In this document: one piece after another, positions 42,039-51,643 of the stretch
Layout of the letters: each line of letters begins with the position of its first letter
Numbering within the stretch: position 1 is the stretch's first letter
Origin: an uncultured Pelagibacteraceae bacterium
Lineage (GTDB): Bacteria > Pseudomonadota > Alphaproteobacteria > Pelagibacterales > Pelagibacteraceae
Assembly (NCBI GenBank): GCA_902591535.1
Contig: CACJBA010000002.1
Span: forward strand, 62,001-126,000
DNA length: 64,000 nt
Direction of reading: 5' to 3'
Translations under genes and position numbers: made by a program
Notes under the pieces: model-generated
Seen by the model: the letters and a program-made list of their open reading frames with translations, nothing else
The model's database searches: none
What the model was told of the DNA's origin: nothing

Positions 42039-42998
42039 ATGAAAAAAGAAAGAAATAAAAATCCAATTCAACCAGTAAGTGGAACCAAAGTTCCAAGATT
42101 TGCTGGACCAAATACTTTTGCAAGACTTCCTGAACTAAGAGATGTGGAAAGTTGTGATGTGGCAATCGTTGGAATTCCTTTTGATGCTGGCACAAGTTAC
42201 AGACCAGGAGCACGATTTGGTCCACAAAGCATTAGGCAGGCTTCAAGACATTTAAGAACAAATTATCATCCTAATTATGATGTTGAGCCATTTAAGATCC
42301 AGCAAGTTGCTGATGCTGGCGATATTGCTTGCAATCCTTTTAGCATAGACGAAGCAATTAAACAGATTGAGGTGGGGGCAACAGATTTATTAAATAAAGT
42401 TGGAGGAATTATAAGTTTGGGAGGTGATCATACTATTGCTGTGCCTCTGTTGAGAGCGATCAATAAAAAAAACAAAGGACCTGTATCATTGGTTCATTTT
42501 GATGCTCATCTAGACACTTGGGATACTTATTTTGGAGCACCTTATACTCACGGTACTCCATTCAGAAGAGCTAGAGAGGAAGGTTTATTTTTAGATGATG
42601 CATCAATGCATGTGGGTATCAGAGGTCCACTCTACAGTAGAGATGATATTAAAAATGACGAAAGTTTTGGATTTAAAATAATTCATTGTGATGAATTTCA
42701 AACTGAAGGAACTGATAAGATTGCTGAAAGAATTAGAAAGAGAGTAGGAGATAACCCTCTTTATTTATCTATAGATATTGATGTATTGGATCCTGCTTTT
42801 GCACCTGGTACAGGTACACCAGAAATTGCAGGTATGACAACTAGAGAAATGGTAAATGTATTAAGAGGATTGTCAGGTCTAAATTTAGTTTCAGCAGATG
42901 TAGTCGAAGTTTCGCCAGCGTATGATCATGCAGAAGTAACATCACTTGCAGCTGCAACTATTGTATACGAGCTAACTAATTTATTTGCAAAATCATAA
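42039..42998 (+). CDS. speB: agmatinase-type ureohydrolase
   Basis: 319 residues, arginase/agmatinase family with the binuclear manganese motifs GGDHTIAVPL, HFDAHLDTWD and SIDIDVLDPAFAPG all intact. Length and TPEIAGMTTREM point to agmatinase or a guanidino-acid hydrolase. It releases urea from a guanidino substrate; the specificity within the family is not clear by eye, since guanidinobutyrase and guanidinopropionase look alike. It is followed after 20 bp by an aldehyde dehydrogenase, so a guanidino or amino aldehyde route is possible. Confidence 0.85.
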   Translation: MKKERNKNPIQPVSGTKVPRFAGPNTFARLPELRDVESCDVAIVGIPFDAGTSYRPGARFGPQSIRQASRHLRTNYHPNYDVEPFKIQQVADAGDIACNPFSIDEAIKQIEVGATDLLNKVGGIISLGGDHTIAVPLLRAINKKNKGPVSLVHFDAHLDTWDTYFGAPYTHGTPFRRAREEGLFLDDASMHVGIRGPLYSRDDIKNDESFGFKIIHCDEFQTEGTDKIAERIRKRVGDNPLYLSIDIDVLDPAFAPGTGTPEIAGMTTREMVNVLRGLSGLNLVSADVVEVSPAYDHAEVTSLAAATIVYELTNLFAKS

Positions 42999-43018
42999 AG
43001 AAAGGATATTTTTTAAAT

Positions 43019-44452
43019 ATGTTAGATAAAAAAAATTTTTATATTAATGGACAGTGGATCAAGCCAAATAGTTCTGATGAAATTAATGTAATTGATCCTG
43101 CAACAGAGGATAATTGTGCAGTTATAACTTTAGCAAATAAAGCTGACGTTGATATGGCTGTTAAAGCAGCTAAAAATGCATACGAAAGTTGGGCGTTCTC
43201 CTCTAAAGATGAAAGAATTGGATTATTAGAAAAATTGTATGAAAATTATAAGAAAAGATGGCCAGATATTGCAGAGGCTATAACTCTTGAAATGGGTGCC
43301 CCAAAAGATTTTGCATCAAAATTACAAACAGGTACAGGCGCAAGTCATATTAAATCTTTTATTAGATATTTAAAAAATTTTGAATTTGAAAAACCATTAG
43401 GTGAGCATGCTCCAAATCAAAGATTAATTTATGAACCAAAAGGTGTCTGTGCATTAATCACTCCGTGGAATTGGCCAATGAATCAAGTATGTTTAAAAGT
43501 AATGCCAGCAATTGCCTCTGGATGCACTATGGTTTTAAAACCTTCAGAATTAGCACCGTTATCTTCGATGATACTTGCAGAAATTATTCATGAAGTTAAA
43601 TTTCCTAAAGGTGTGTTTAATTTGATCAATGGGGATGGAGATACCACAGGTGATGCGCTAACAAGTCATCCAGATATTAATATGATTTCTTTCACTGGAT
43701 CTACTAGAGCAGGAGCATTAATTTCACAAAATGCAGCAAAAGATTTCAAAAGAGTCAGTCTTGAACTTGGAGGTAAGGGAGCAAACATTATTTTTAAAGA
43801 TGCTGATCCTGAAGCAGTTGAAAGAGGCGCTTTGAGATGTTTTAGAAATTCTGGTCAATCATGTAATGCACCAACAAGAATGCTAGTTGAAAAGTCAATG
43901 TATGACGATGCAATTGAGAGATTAAAAAAATATACTGAAAATTTTGAGGTTGCTGATCCTAAAAAAGAAGGTGAACATATCGGTCCTGTTATTTCAGAAA
44001 CACAATACAATAAGATTCAAACTTTAATTCAAAAAGGTATAGATGAAGGTGCACAATTGATTGCAGGCGGAACAGGTAAGCCAGAAGGATTAGATAAAGG
44101 TTATTTTGTTAAACCAACAGTATTTGCCGATGTTAATAATGATATGGAAGTAGCAAGAACAGAAATTTTTGGACCTGTTTTATCTGTCATTCCATTTGAA
44201 ACAGAGGAAGACGCAATAAAAATTGCAAACGACACTTCTTATGGATTAACTAATTATATTCAAACACAAGACCCTGAAAAAGTGAAGAGAGTTGCAAGAA
44301 AATTAAGATCCGGAATGGTAGACGTAAATGGGGCAGGTATTGCAGTTGATGCACCTTTTGGAGGTTTTAAACATTCCGGAATTGGTCGAGAGGCAGGTGA
44401 GCATGGACTTGAGGAATTTTTGGAAGTAAAAGCCGTAGGTGGCTGGAGTTAA
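43019..44452 (+). CDS. aldehyde dehydrogenase, second paralogue
   Basis: 477 residues. Catalytic Glu in SLELGGKGANIIF, Cys in NSGQSCNAPTRM, cofactor region PWNWPMNQ. Strong similarity along the full length to the enzyme at 27367-28800 shows a gene-family expansion. It lies directly after the ureohydrolase and its stop shares TTAA with the convergent deacetylase gene. A role in oxidising the aldehyde from polyamine or guanidine breakdown fits, but is inferred. Confidence 0.88.
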   Translation: MLDKKNFYINGQWIKPNSSDEINVIDPATEDNCAVITLANKADVDMAVKAAKNAYESWAFSSKDERIGLLEKLYENYKKRWPDIAEAITLEMGAPKDFASKLQTGTGASHIKSFIRYLKNFEFEKPLGEHAPNQRLIYEPKGVCALITPWNWPMNQVCLKVMPAIASGCTMVLKPSELAPLSSMILAEIIHEVKFPKGVFNLINGDGDTTGDALTSHPDINMISFTGSTRAGALISQNAAKDFKRVSLELGGKGANIIFKDADPEAVERGALRCFRNSGQSCNAPTRMLVEKSMYDDAIERLKKYTENFEVADPKKEGEHIGPVISETQYNKIQTLIQKGIDEGAQLIAGGTGKPEGLDKGYFVKPTVFADVNNDMEVARTEIFGPVLSVIPFETEEDAIKIANDTSYGLTNYIQTQDPEKVKRVARKLRSGMVDVNGAGIAVDAPFGGFKHSGIGREAGEHGLEEFLEVKAVGGWS

Positions 44453-45639
44453 TTTAAAATAGACTTTTGTTTAATTCCCTCAAGGAGTTTTAAACATTTT
44501 TTTAATTCATCTAAAACAATAAACTCATCAATTTTATGTGCCTGTTCAATGGAGCCTGGCCCGCATACAACAGTACTAATACCAAGTTCTTGAAATAAAC
44601 CTGCTTCAGTTCCAAAAGAAACTACTTGTCTAGAATTATCTCCAGTTAAACTAGAAATTAGCTCACATGCATCTGACTTTTCATCCCTATCAAACCCAAC
44701 TATTTCACCAATAATATCTTTTTCTATTGAAGAGTTAGGAAAAACTTTTTTCATTTCAGGTAACAAAACTTCATTTGCGTATTTATCTAATTCTTGATTT
44801 AGAAAAATTGCATCTTCTTTTATAACAGGTCTCGTTTCCCAATTTACATGACATTTGTCTGCAATAACATTGTGAGCTATTCCCCCAAAAATTCCACCAA
44901 TTGATAAGGTGGAATGAGGAGGATCAAAAATAGAATCTTTAGGCGATCTTTCTTTAAGTTTTTCTCTTAATTCAATTAATTTATTTACATACCTAGATGC
45001 ATACTCGACTGCACTAACACCTTTATGAGGTGCTGAGCTATGTCCTGCTAATCCTTTGAAATAAGTTGTGTATTCATAGCATCCTTTGTGCGCATCAATA
45101 ATTTTCATGTTAGTTGGTTCACCAACAATACAAATTCCATCTTTTATATTTCTCTTTTTTAATTCTTCAATTAATATAGGTGCACCTTGGCATGCAGTTT
45201 CTTCATCAAAAGTAAATGAGAAATGAATATCTCTATCTAGATTTGATTTAGAGTATATAGGAGCAAAAGCTAGTGCGCATGCAATAAATCCTTTCATATC
45301 ACATGAACCTCTTCCATAAAGTTTATTATCTTTAATAGTTGCAGTGAATGGATCTGTTGCCCACCCTTTAGATACAGGAACAACATCAGTGTGTCCTGAT
45401 AAAATTATTGGTTTTTTATGACTTGAATTTTTTGCTTTAAGAGTAGCAAATAAATTAACTCTTTTTTTATCATCATCAAATGTTCTAAATGAAGTGGCCC
45501 CAAGATTAATTAATATGTCATCACAATAATCAATCAAAGAATTATTATCCTCTCCTGAGATTGTTTTAAAACCAATCAAGTCAGTTAATATTTTTACTGA
45601 ATTTTTAAACAAAAGTTCTGAATTATTTTCTGTACTCAT
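44449..45639 (-). CDS. argE: M20-family deacetylase (acetylornithine deacetylase type)
   Basis: 396 residues. Metal motifs are SGHTDVVPV, GRGSCDMKGF and FDEETACQGAP, followed by a dimerisation domain with LAGHSSAPHKG. Length and motifs match proteobacterial ArgE. The same family includes the N-acetyl-diaminobutyrate deacetylase DoeB of ectoine breakdown; with a DoeA-like gene in the window, this is worth keeping in mind although the genes are 12 kb apart. It diverges by 27 bp from the CsaA-like gene. Confidence 0.8.
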   Translation of the reverse strand: MSTENNSELLFKNSVKILTDLIGFKTISGEDNNSLIDYCDDILINLGATSFRTFDDDKKRVNLFATLKAKNSSHKKPIILSGHTDVVPVSKGWATDPFTATIKDNKLYGRGSCDMKGFIACALAFAPIYSKSNLDRDIHFSFTFDEETACQGAPILIEELKKRNIKDGICIVGEPTNMKIIDAHKGCYEYTTYFKGLAGHSSAPHKGVSAVEYASRYVNKLIELREKLKERSPKDSIFDPPHSTLSIGGIFGGIAHNVIADKCHVNWETRPVIKEDAIFLNQELDKYANEVLLPEMKKVFPNSSIEKDIIGEIVGFDRDEKSDACELISSLTGDNSRQVVSFGTEAGLFQELGISTVVCGPGSIEQAHKIDEFIVLDELKKCLKLLEGIKQKSILN

Positions 45640-45666
45640 ATTTATCTTCCATTATATATTAATTAT

Positions 45667-46008
45667 ATGAAAGAACAAATCACCTATGACATTTTTGATA
45701 AAGTTGATATTAGAGTCGGCACTGTAATTTCAGTAAAAAAAAATGAAAAGGCAAGAAAACCTTCCTTAGTCGTTCAAGTAGATTTTGGAAAAGAAATTGG
45801 AATTAGACAATCTTCTGCCCAAATTACTCACTATTATAATGAGGAAAATCTAAAAGGAAAACAAGTAATAGGTGTTTGTAATTTTCCAGAAAAAAATATA
45901 GCTGGTGTAGTTTCTCAAGTACTTATTCTTGGATCTATAGACAAGGAGGGTAAAGTAATTTTGGTTCATCCATCTCAGAAATCTGAAGATGGCTTACCTA
46001 TTGCATAG
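45667..46008 (+). CDS. CsaA-like tRNA-binding-domain protein
   Basis: 113 residues, a single OB-fold tRNA-binding domain of the CsaA/MetG C-terminal type: FDKVDIRVGTVISVKKNEKARKPS near 10-33 (quoted in part), RQSSAQITHYY and VCNFPEKNIAG. CsaA has export-chaperone activity in Bacillus; in proteobacteria its role is unclear. It is followed after 2 bp by the LysE-type gene. Confidence 0.85.
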   Translation: MKEQITYDIFDKVDIRVGTVISVKKNEKARKPSLVVQVDFGKEIGIRQSSAQITHYYNEENLKGKQVIGVCNFPEKNIAGVVSQVLILGSIDKEGKVILVHPSQKSEDGLPIA

Positions 46009-46010
46009 AA

Positions 46011-46604
46011 ATGCATCCAGAAATTCTATCGATAACATTATTTGGAATTGTTGCTGCTTATTCTCCAGGGCCAAATAATTTTGTAGCGTTTTATTCTGGA
46101 TTTAATTTTGGTATTACAAGAACTCTTCCACATATAATTGGAGTTACTTTAGGTTTCCCATTTCTATTATTGTGTGTAGCATTAGGTTTAATAAATGTTT
46201 TTAAACTTTATCCATTAATTCAAGAAATATTAAAGTATCTTGGAACATTATTTTTAATTTACTTGGCATATAAAATTTCTTTCTCCGGTTCTCAAAATCA
46301 AGAAAACAAAAATAAAAATCCAGTAAAATTTATAGAAACATTTGTTTTTCAATTTTTAAATCCAAAAGCTGTAATTGCATCAATTATAATTGTATCAACA
46401 TATATTAAAGTAGGAGAAAATTTTGTAAGCCATACGACTCAAATTGTTATATTGGCTCTGTTAGTTTCAGTAACCAGTATTACCTTATGGACATTTTTAG
46501 GTAAATTCTTTAGGAAATTCGCGACAAATCAGAAATTTATTAATTATTTTAATTATGTTATGTCACTGCTTCTTTTATTAAGCATAATAACTTTTTACTT
46601 ATAA
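46011..46604 (+). CDS. LysE/RhtB-family exporter
   Basis: 197 residues, six predicted helices. YSPGPNNFVAFYSG near 17-30 is the family signature; FQFLNPKAVIASI is the second conserved stretch. Family members export amino acids or analogues. Substrate unknown. It lies between the CsaA-like gene and aconitase with 1-2 bp spacing, so the three are probably one transcript. Confidence 0.85.
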   Translation: MHPEILSITLFGIVAAYSPGPNNFVAFYSGFNFGITRTLPHIIGVTLGFPFLLLCVALGLINVFKLYPLIQEILKYLGTLFLIYLAYKISFSGSQNQENKNKNPVKFIETFVFQFLNPKAVIASIIIVSTYIKVGENFVSHTTQIVILALLVSVTSITLWTFLGKFFRKFATNQKFINYFNYVMSLLLLLSIITFYL

Positions 46605-46605
46605 T

Positions 46606-49275
46606 ATGACGCCTGGAAATAAAAATAGCTACAAATCCCTAAAAAAGATTTCTATCAACAGTAAAAACTATAATTACTACTCTCTTAAAGAGGCAGAAAA
46701 AAATGGACTTAAAGGAATTGGCAAACTTCCAAAATCATTAAAAGTTTTATTGGAAAACTTACTTAGATATGAAGATGGTTTAAGTGTTACTCAATCTCAA
46801 ATTGAATCAATAAAAGAATGGTTAAAAACAAAAAAGTCAAAAACAGAAATAGCATATAGACCAGCAAGAGTTTTACTTCAAGATTACACAGGTATACCAG
46901 CAGTTGCAGATTTAGCAGCTATGCGAGAGGCGGTAAAAGAAAAAAACAAAGATCCAAATACAATTAATCCTTTATCAGCAGTAGATCTTGTAATTGATCA
47001 TTCTGTCCAAGTTGATCAATCAGCCAAAAATGACTCATTTGAAAAAAATGTGGATATTGAATTTGAAAGAAACGGCGAAAGATATTCTTTTTTAAAATGG
47101 GGACAAGAGGCATTTAATAACTTTAGAATTGTTCCTCCAGGAACAGGTATTTGTCATCAAGTAAATTTAGAATATTTATCTAAAGTGGTTTGGTCTGAAG
47201 AGTTTAAAGGTGAAAAATATATTTTTCCAGATACTTTAGTGGGCACCGATAGTCATACAACAATGGTAAACGGATTATCAGTTTTAGGATGGGGTGTAGG
47301 TGGAATTGAGGCTGAGGCTGGAATGCTAGGTCAGCCAATTTCAATGCTAATTCCAGAGGTAATAGGCTTTGAGGTAAAAAATAAATTACCAGAGGGTACT
47401 ACTGCAACAGATTTAGTCTTAACAGTAGTAAAAATGTTAAGAGACAAAGGTGTTGTTGGAAAGTTTGTAGAATTTTACGGCGAAGGATTAAAAAATTTAA
47501 CTCTTGCAGATAGAGCTACGATTGCAAACATGGCCCCAGAATATGGCGCTACATGTGGGTTTTTTCCAATTGATGAAGAAACATTAAAATATTTAAAGTT
47601 TTCAGGTAGAGATCAACAAACAGTAGATATTGTAGAGAGCTACGCAAAAGAACAAGGTTTATGGTCAAGCAATGAAATAGAATTTACTGATATAATTTCT
47701 TTAGATATGTCTACTATTGTTCCAACTATTTCGGGTCCTAAAAGACCTCAAGACAAAGTTCTTTTAACAGATGCACCTAATTCATTTAGAAAAGTATTAC
47801 AGGACTCAGCAAATAAAAATGATAAATCATTTTCAAAAGTTGAAAACACAGAATATGAGATAAGTGATGGTTCAATCTTAATTGCGGCAATTACTTCTTG
47901 CACGAATACATCAAATCCAAATGTCTTAATTGGAGCAGGATTACTTGCAAAAAAAGCTGTTGAACTAGGTTTAGACGTAAAACCTTGGGTAAAAACTTCT
48001 TTAGCTCCGGGATCTCAAGTCGTAACTGATTATTTAGAAAAAGCTGGATTAAATGTATATTTGGATAAATTGGGATTTAATTTAGTAGGTTATGGATGTA
48101 CCACATGTATAGGTAATTCTGGACCACTGCCAGAAAATATCGTTAAGGCTATACAAAAAGAAAATATTTATGCAGTTTCAGTTTTATCTGGTAATAGAAA
48201 TTTTGAAGGAAGAATCTCTCCACATATAAAAGCAAACTATCTAGCTTCACCACCATTAGTAGTTGCATATGCTATTGCAGGTCATATGGAATTTGATCTA
48301 TACAAAGACGCATTAGGCAAAGATAAAAAGGGAAATGAAATTTTTTTAAAAGACATATGGCCATCAAATAAAGAGATAGAGCAAACTCTAAAACAATCGC
48401 TTAACCCAGAAATGTTTGTTGAAAGATATTCTAATGTTTCAGAAGGACCTAGTCAGTGGCAGAAAATTAAAACTGAAAAAAGTAGTATATATAATTGGGA
48501 TGAAGGCTCAACCTATGTAAAAAAACCTCCTTTCTTTGAGTCACTACCAGATGAACCGGAGGGGTTTAAAGAAATTAAAGATGCAAGACCATTATTAATT
48601 TTAGGAGATATGGTGACCACAGATCATATATCACCAGCTGGAAGCATTCAAAAAGATAGCCCAACAGGTGAATATTTTATGAAAAATCAAATTTTGCCCA
48701 AAGATTATAATTCATATGGTTCAAGAAGAGGAAACCATGAGGTGATGATGAGAGGAACATTTGCAAATATTAGAATAAGAAACGAAATGGCTCCAGGTAC
48801 TGAAGGTGGATTTACGAAATTGTACCCAGAGGAAAAAATTCTTCCTATATATGATGCGGTTGTAGAATATAAAAAAAGAGGAACAGATTTAGTTGTAATT
48901 GGAGGAAAAGAGTATGGAACTGGTTCCTCAAGAGATTGGGCAGCAAAAGGAACAAAATTACTTGGAATTAAAGCTGTAATAGCAGAAAGTTTTGAGAGAA
49001 TACATAGATCTAATTTAATAGGGATGGGCATCTTGCCGTTGCAATTCATTAACGAAGTTAATAGAAAGAATTTAAAATTAATAGGATCTGAATTAATTAG
49101 TATAATTGATATAGAAAAGGGAATTAACCCTTCAGATGAATTAATGGTGGAAATTAAATATGCTTCTGGTGAAATGAAAAAAATTAAAACTTTGTGCAGA
49201 ATTGATACGAAAAATGAATTAGAGTATTATAAAAATGGAGGAATTCTCCAATATGTATTAAGGAATATGATTTAG
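46606..49275 (+). CDS. acnA: aconitate hydratase A
   Basis: 889 residues, the AcnA/IRP length. Cluster cysteines are in AITSCTNTSNP and GCTTCIGNSGP; catalytic stretches are VGTDSHTTMVNG, GDMVTTDHISPAG, YGSRRGNHEVM and GTGSSRDWAAKG. It interconverts citrate and isocitrate in the TCA cycle using a [4Fe-4S] cluster. It starts 1 bp after the LysE-type gene and is followed after 1 bp by the YfgM-like gene. Confidence 0.96.
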   Translation: MTPGNKNSYKSLKKISINSKNYNYYSLKEAEKNGLKGIGKLPKSLKVLLENLLRYEDGLSVTQSQIESIKEWLKTKKSKTEIAYRPARVLLQDYTGIPAVADLAAMREAVKEKNKDPNTINPLSAVDLVIDHSVQVDQSAKNDSFEKNVDIEFERNGERYSFLKWGQEAFNNFRIVPPGTGICHQVNLEYLSKVVWSEEFKGEKYIFPDTLVGTDSHTTMVNGLSVLGWGVGGIEAEAGMLGQPISMLIPEVIGFEVKNKLPEGTTATDLVLTVVKMLRDKGVVGKFVEFYGEGLKNLTLADRATIANMAPEYGATCGFFPIDEETLKYLKFSGRDQQTVDIVESYAKEQGLWSSNEIEFTDIISLDMSTIVPTISGPKRPQDKVLLTDAPNSFRKVLQDSANKNDKSFSKVENTEYEISDGSILIAAITSCTNTSNPNVLIGAGLLAKKAVELGLDVKPWVKTSLAPGSQVVTDYLEKAGLNVYLDKLGFNLVGYGCTTCIGNSGPLPENIVKAIQKENIYAVSVLSGNRNFEGRISPHIKANYLASPPLVVAYAIAGHMEFDLYKDALGKDKKGNEIFLKDIWPSNKEIEQTLKQSLNPEMFVERYSNVSEGPSQWQKIKTEKSSIYNWDEGSTYVKKPPFFESLPDEPEGFKEIKDARPLLILGDMVTTDHISPAGSIQKDSPTGEYFMKNQILPKDYNSYGSRRGNHEVMMRGTFANIRIRNEMAPGTEGGFTKLYPEEKILPIYDAVVEYKKRGTDLVVIGGKEYGTGSSRDWAAKGTKLLGIKAVIAESFERIHRSNLIGMGILPLQFINEVNRKNLKLIGSELISIIDIEKGINPSDELMVEIKYASGEMKKIKTLCRIDTKNELEYYKNGGILQYVLRNMI

Positions 49276-49276
49276 T

Positions 49277-49918
49277 ATGGAAGATTTATCGACTTTAAAT
49301 GCAAGTAATAGACAAGAAAAAATAAAGAATTTTTTTGGAAATCATAAAAATAAAATAATTTCTGGAATAATTATTTTAATCATAATAGTTATTGGTGTTT
49401 ATAGTTATGACAAATATCTCATAAATAAAAAAAAAGAAATATCAGATAATTTTAATTCAATAACTATAAAATTTAAAGAAGACAACAAGGAATCAACCGC
49501 AAATCAGTTAATTGAAATAATAAATAAAAAAGATCCAACATATTCTCCTTTATCACTTTACTTTATAATTGATAATAATCTTGTAACTGATCAGAATATA
49601 GTTAATTCATTATTTGATACTTTGATTGAAAATACTTCTTTAGATAAAGAAATAAAAAATTTAGTTATTTATAAAAAAGCACTCTTTAACGCGGATCAAT
49701 TTAAAGAGGAAGATCTTTTGAGTATATTGAATCCAATAATTAATTCAGAAAGTGTTTGGAAATCTCACGCACTTTATCTTGTGGCTGAGTATTTTTATTC
49801 AGGAAACCAGAATCAAAAAGCCAAAGAGTTTTTCAATCAAATTATTAGCTTAGAAAATTCCAACCCAGATATAAGACTACAAGCAGAGAAAAGATTGAAC
49901 AGAGATCTTAGTGAATAA
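49277..49918 (+). CDS. YfgM-like membrane-anchored TPR protein
   Basis: 213 residues: short cytoplasmic N-terminus, one helix (about 28-46), then a lysine/asparagine-rich helical region with TPR-like pairs in the last third (YLVAEYFYSGNQNQKAKEFF). YfgM binds the SecYEG translocon and periplasmic chaperones. The next gene is bamB, overlapping by 8 bp, and yfgM-bamB is a conserved pair, which is the main support. Confidence 0.78.
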   Translation: MEDLSTLNASNRQEKIKNFFGNHKNKIISGIIILIIIVIGVYSYDKYLINKKKEISDNFNSITIKFKEDNKESTANQLIEIINKKDPTYSPLSLYFIIDNNLVTDQNIVNSLFDTLIENTSLDKEIKNLVIYKKALFNADQFKEEDLLSILNPIINSESVWKSHALYLVAEYFYSGNQNQKAKEFFNQIISLENSNPDIRLQAEKRLNRDLSE

Positions 49919-51209
49919 ATTAATAATTATATTAATAGCATTTATTTTTCTTAATAATTGTTCATTTAATGAGGACTCAAAAATTTGGAAAAATAAAGAT
50001 CAAGATTTATCTCAAGACCAAAATATTAAACAAATTTATGCCGATGAAAAAACAACAGTTACAGAATTTAACAAAGTCTTAAAATTAGATTTATCAAATT
50101 TAAAAACTAATAATAAAATTAATGATGATAAAAATAATTTAAGCTCACAAACTTATGGTGGAAATTTAAATAAAATTGGAAATTACAAATTTTCAAAATT
50201 TGAGGAAATTAACACTATAAATTTTGAGCCATTATTTTTATCAGACGGAATAATTTTTTTCGATAAAAAAGGGTCAATCATAAGATATGATAGTAATAAA
50301 AAAGTTTTGTGGAAACAAAATCATTATTCTAAATCTGAAAAAAAACTTAGTCCTAAACTAAATTTTATTTTAGAAGATAATTCAATTATAGTAACAGATA
50401 GTATTGCAAAATACTATTCAATCAGTTTAGAAACAGGCAATTTGAATTGGTCAAAAAATAATATTTATCCTTTTAATTCTAATATTAAAAATTTTAAAAA
50501 TAAAATCTTTGTGGTTGATTATAAAAATACTTTGAGATGTTATAACGTTAAAGATGGTTCTGAATGCTGGAATTTGCAAACTGAAGACTCTTTTACAATT
50601 TCAAATTCGAAATATTCATTATTAATTATCGATGAAATGGTAGTTTTTAGTAATTCAGTTGGTGATATTACTTCTGTAGATATTGAAACAGGGCTTATTA
50701 TATGGCAATTGCCAACACAAAGTAGCAATATAATTAATGAAACTTACAATTTTAAAATATCAAAACTTGTATCTGACGGAAATTCCATTTTTTTCTCAAA
50801 CAATAAAAATGAAATTTATTCTGTAGATGCAAAAACAGGTATTGTTAAATGGATTAATAACTTAAATTCTAATATTAAGCCGGTCATAGTTGGTAACTTG
50901 ATTTTTACTGTTTCTGATGAAGGATATTTATATGTAATTGAGAAAAATAAAGGAAATATAATTAGAGTTACAGATCTTTTATCAAATTACAAACCAAGAC
51001 AAAGAAAAAATATTCAACCCATAGGTTTTGTTATAGGTGATAAGAATTTGTATTTAACAAATTCTGACGGTAAAATTATTGTGGCTGATTTAAGTGATGG
51101 TAAGATTACAAAGATTGAAAAAGTCTCAGGTGGTTTGGTTTCAGAACCTTTTATTTTTGATAATAATTTATTTGTAGTAAGAAATGGTTCTATCGTACAA
51201 TATAACTAA
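49911..51209 (+). CDS. bamB: outer-membrane assembly lipoprotein BamB (PQQ-like propeller)
   Basis: 432 residues from GTG 49911, overlapping the YfgM-like gene by 8 bp. A lipoprotein signal ends in LNNC (C17). The mature part has a low-complexity stretch and then PQQ-like propeller blades from about residue 100, each with a hydrophobic strand and a pattern like DGSECWNLQ, TGLIIWQLP and TGIVKWINN. BamB is part of the outer-membrane beta-barrel assembly complex. The GTPase gene der, usually next to bamB, does not follow here. Confidence 0.88.
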   Translation: MNKLIIILIAFIFLNNCSFNEDSKIWKNKDQDLSQDQNIKQIYADEKTTVTEFNKVLKLDLSNLKTNNKINDDKNNLSSQTYGGNLNKIGNYKFSKFEEINTINFEPLFLSDGIIFFDKKGSIIRYDSNKKVLWKQNHYSKSEKKLSPKLNFILEDNSIIVTDSIAKYYSISLETGNLNWSKNNIYPFNSNIKNFKNKIFVVDYKNTLRCYNVKDGSECWNLQTEDSFTISNSKYSLLIIDEMVVFSNSVGDITSVDIETGLIIWQLPTQSSNIINETYNFKISKLVSDGNSIFFSNNKNEIYSVDAKTGIVKWINNLNSNIKPVIVGNLIFTVSDEGYLYVIEKNKGNIIRVTDLLSNYKPRQRKNIQPIGFVIGDKNLYLTNSDGKIIVADLSDGKITKIEKVSGGLVSEPFIFDNNLFVVRNGSIVQYN

Positions 51210-51211
51210 TT

Positions 51212-51643
51212 ATGATCTTAAAATTTTTAGAAAAGATCGGAAGAAAAAAAATAGTATTAGACAGAGGACCTTCTCATCCCAAGTTTCATGAAGCTAAACC
51301 ATGGATGAACCGATACTATGTTCTTATGAGACATCGTCCAAGATGGTTTCCTTTCAATATTTTAATTCATGAAATGCTTGCAGATGATCATGGTGAGGGT
51401 GTTCATAATCATACATTTCCTTATATAACAATCATTTTAAGAGGTGGTTACTGGGAAACATTAAGCAAAGGAAAATTTTGGAGACCACCAGGTTATATTG
51501 GGTTTAGATCAGCAAATAATTTGCATCGTGTAGATCTTGAGCCGGGAACAAAACCATTAACTTTATTTATTTCTGGTCCTTTTGGTTTAAGAAAAGGACC
51601 AAGATCAGAATATGGCATCGATTTTAAAACAAAAAAAAATTAA
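51212..51643 (+). CDS. small cupin-like protein, unknown function
   Basis: 143 residues. DDHGEGVHNHTFPYITIILRGGYWE (quoted in part: DDHGEGVHNH) and NLHRVDLEPG have the spaced histidines and glycine turns of a metal-binding cupin. The C-terminal FGLRKGPRSEYGIDF is basic. No specific family name is recognised. It lies 2 bp after bamB and its stop touches the ZapE gene start, so it is part of the same run of genes. Confidence 0.7.
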   Translation: MILKFLEKIGRKKIVLDRGPSHPKFHEAKPWMNRYYVLMRHRPRWFPFNILIHEMLADDHGEGVHNHTFPYITIILRGGYWETLSKGKFWRPPGYIGFRSANNLHRVDLEPGTKPLTLFISGPFGLRKGPRSEYGIDFKTKKN

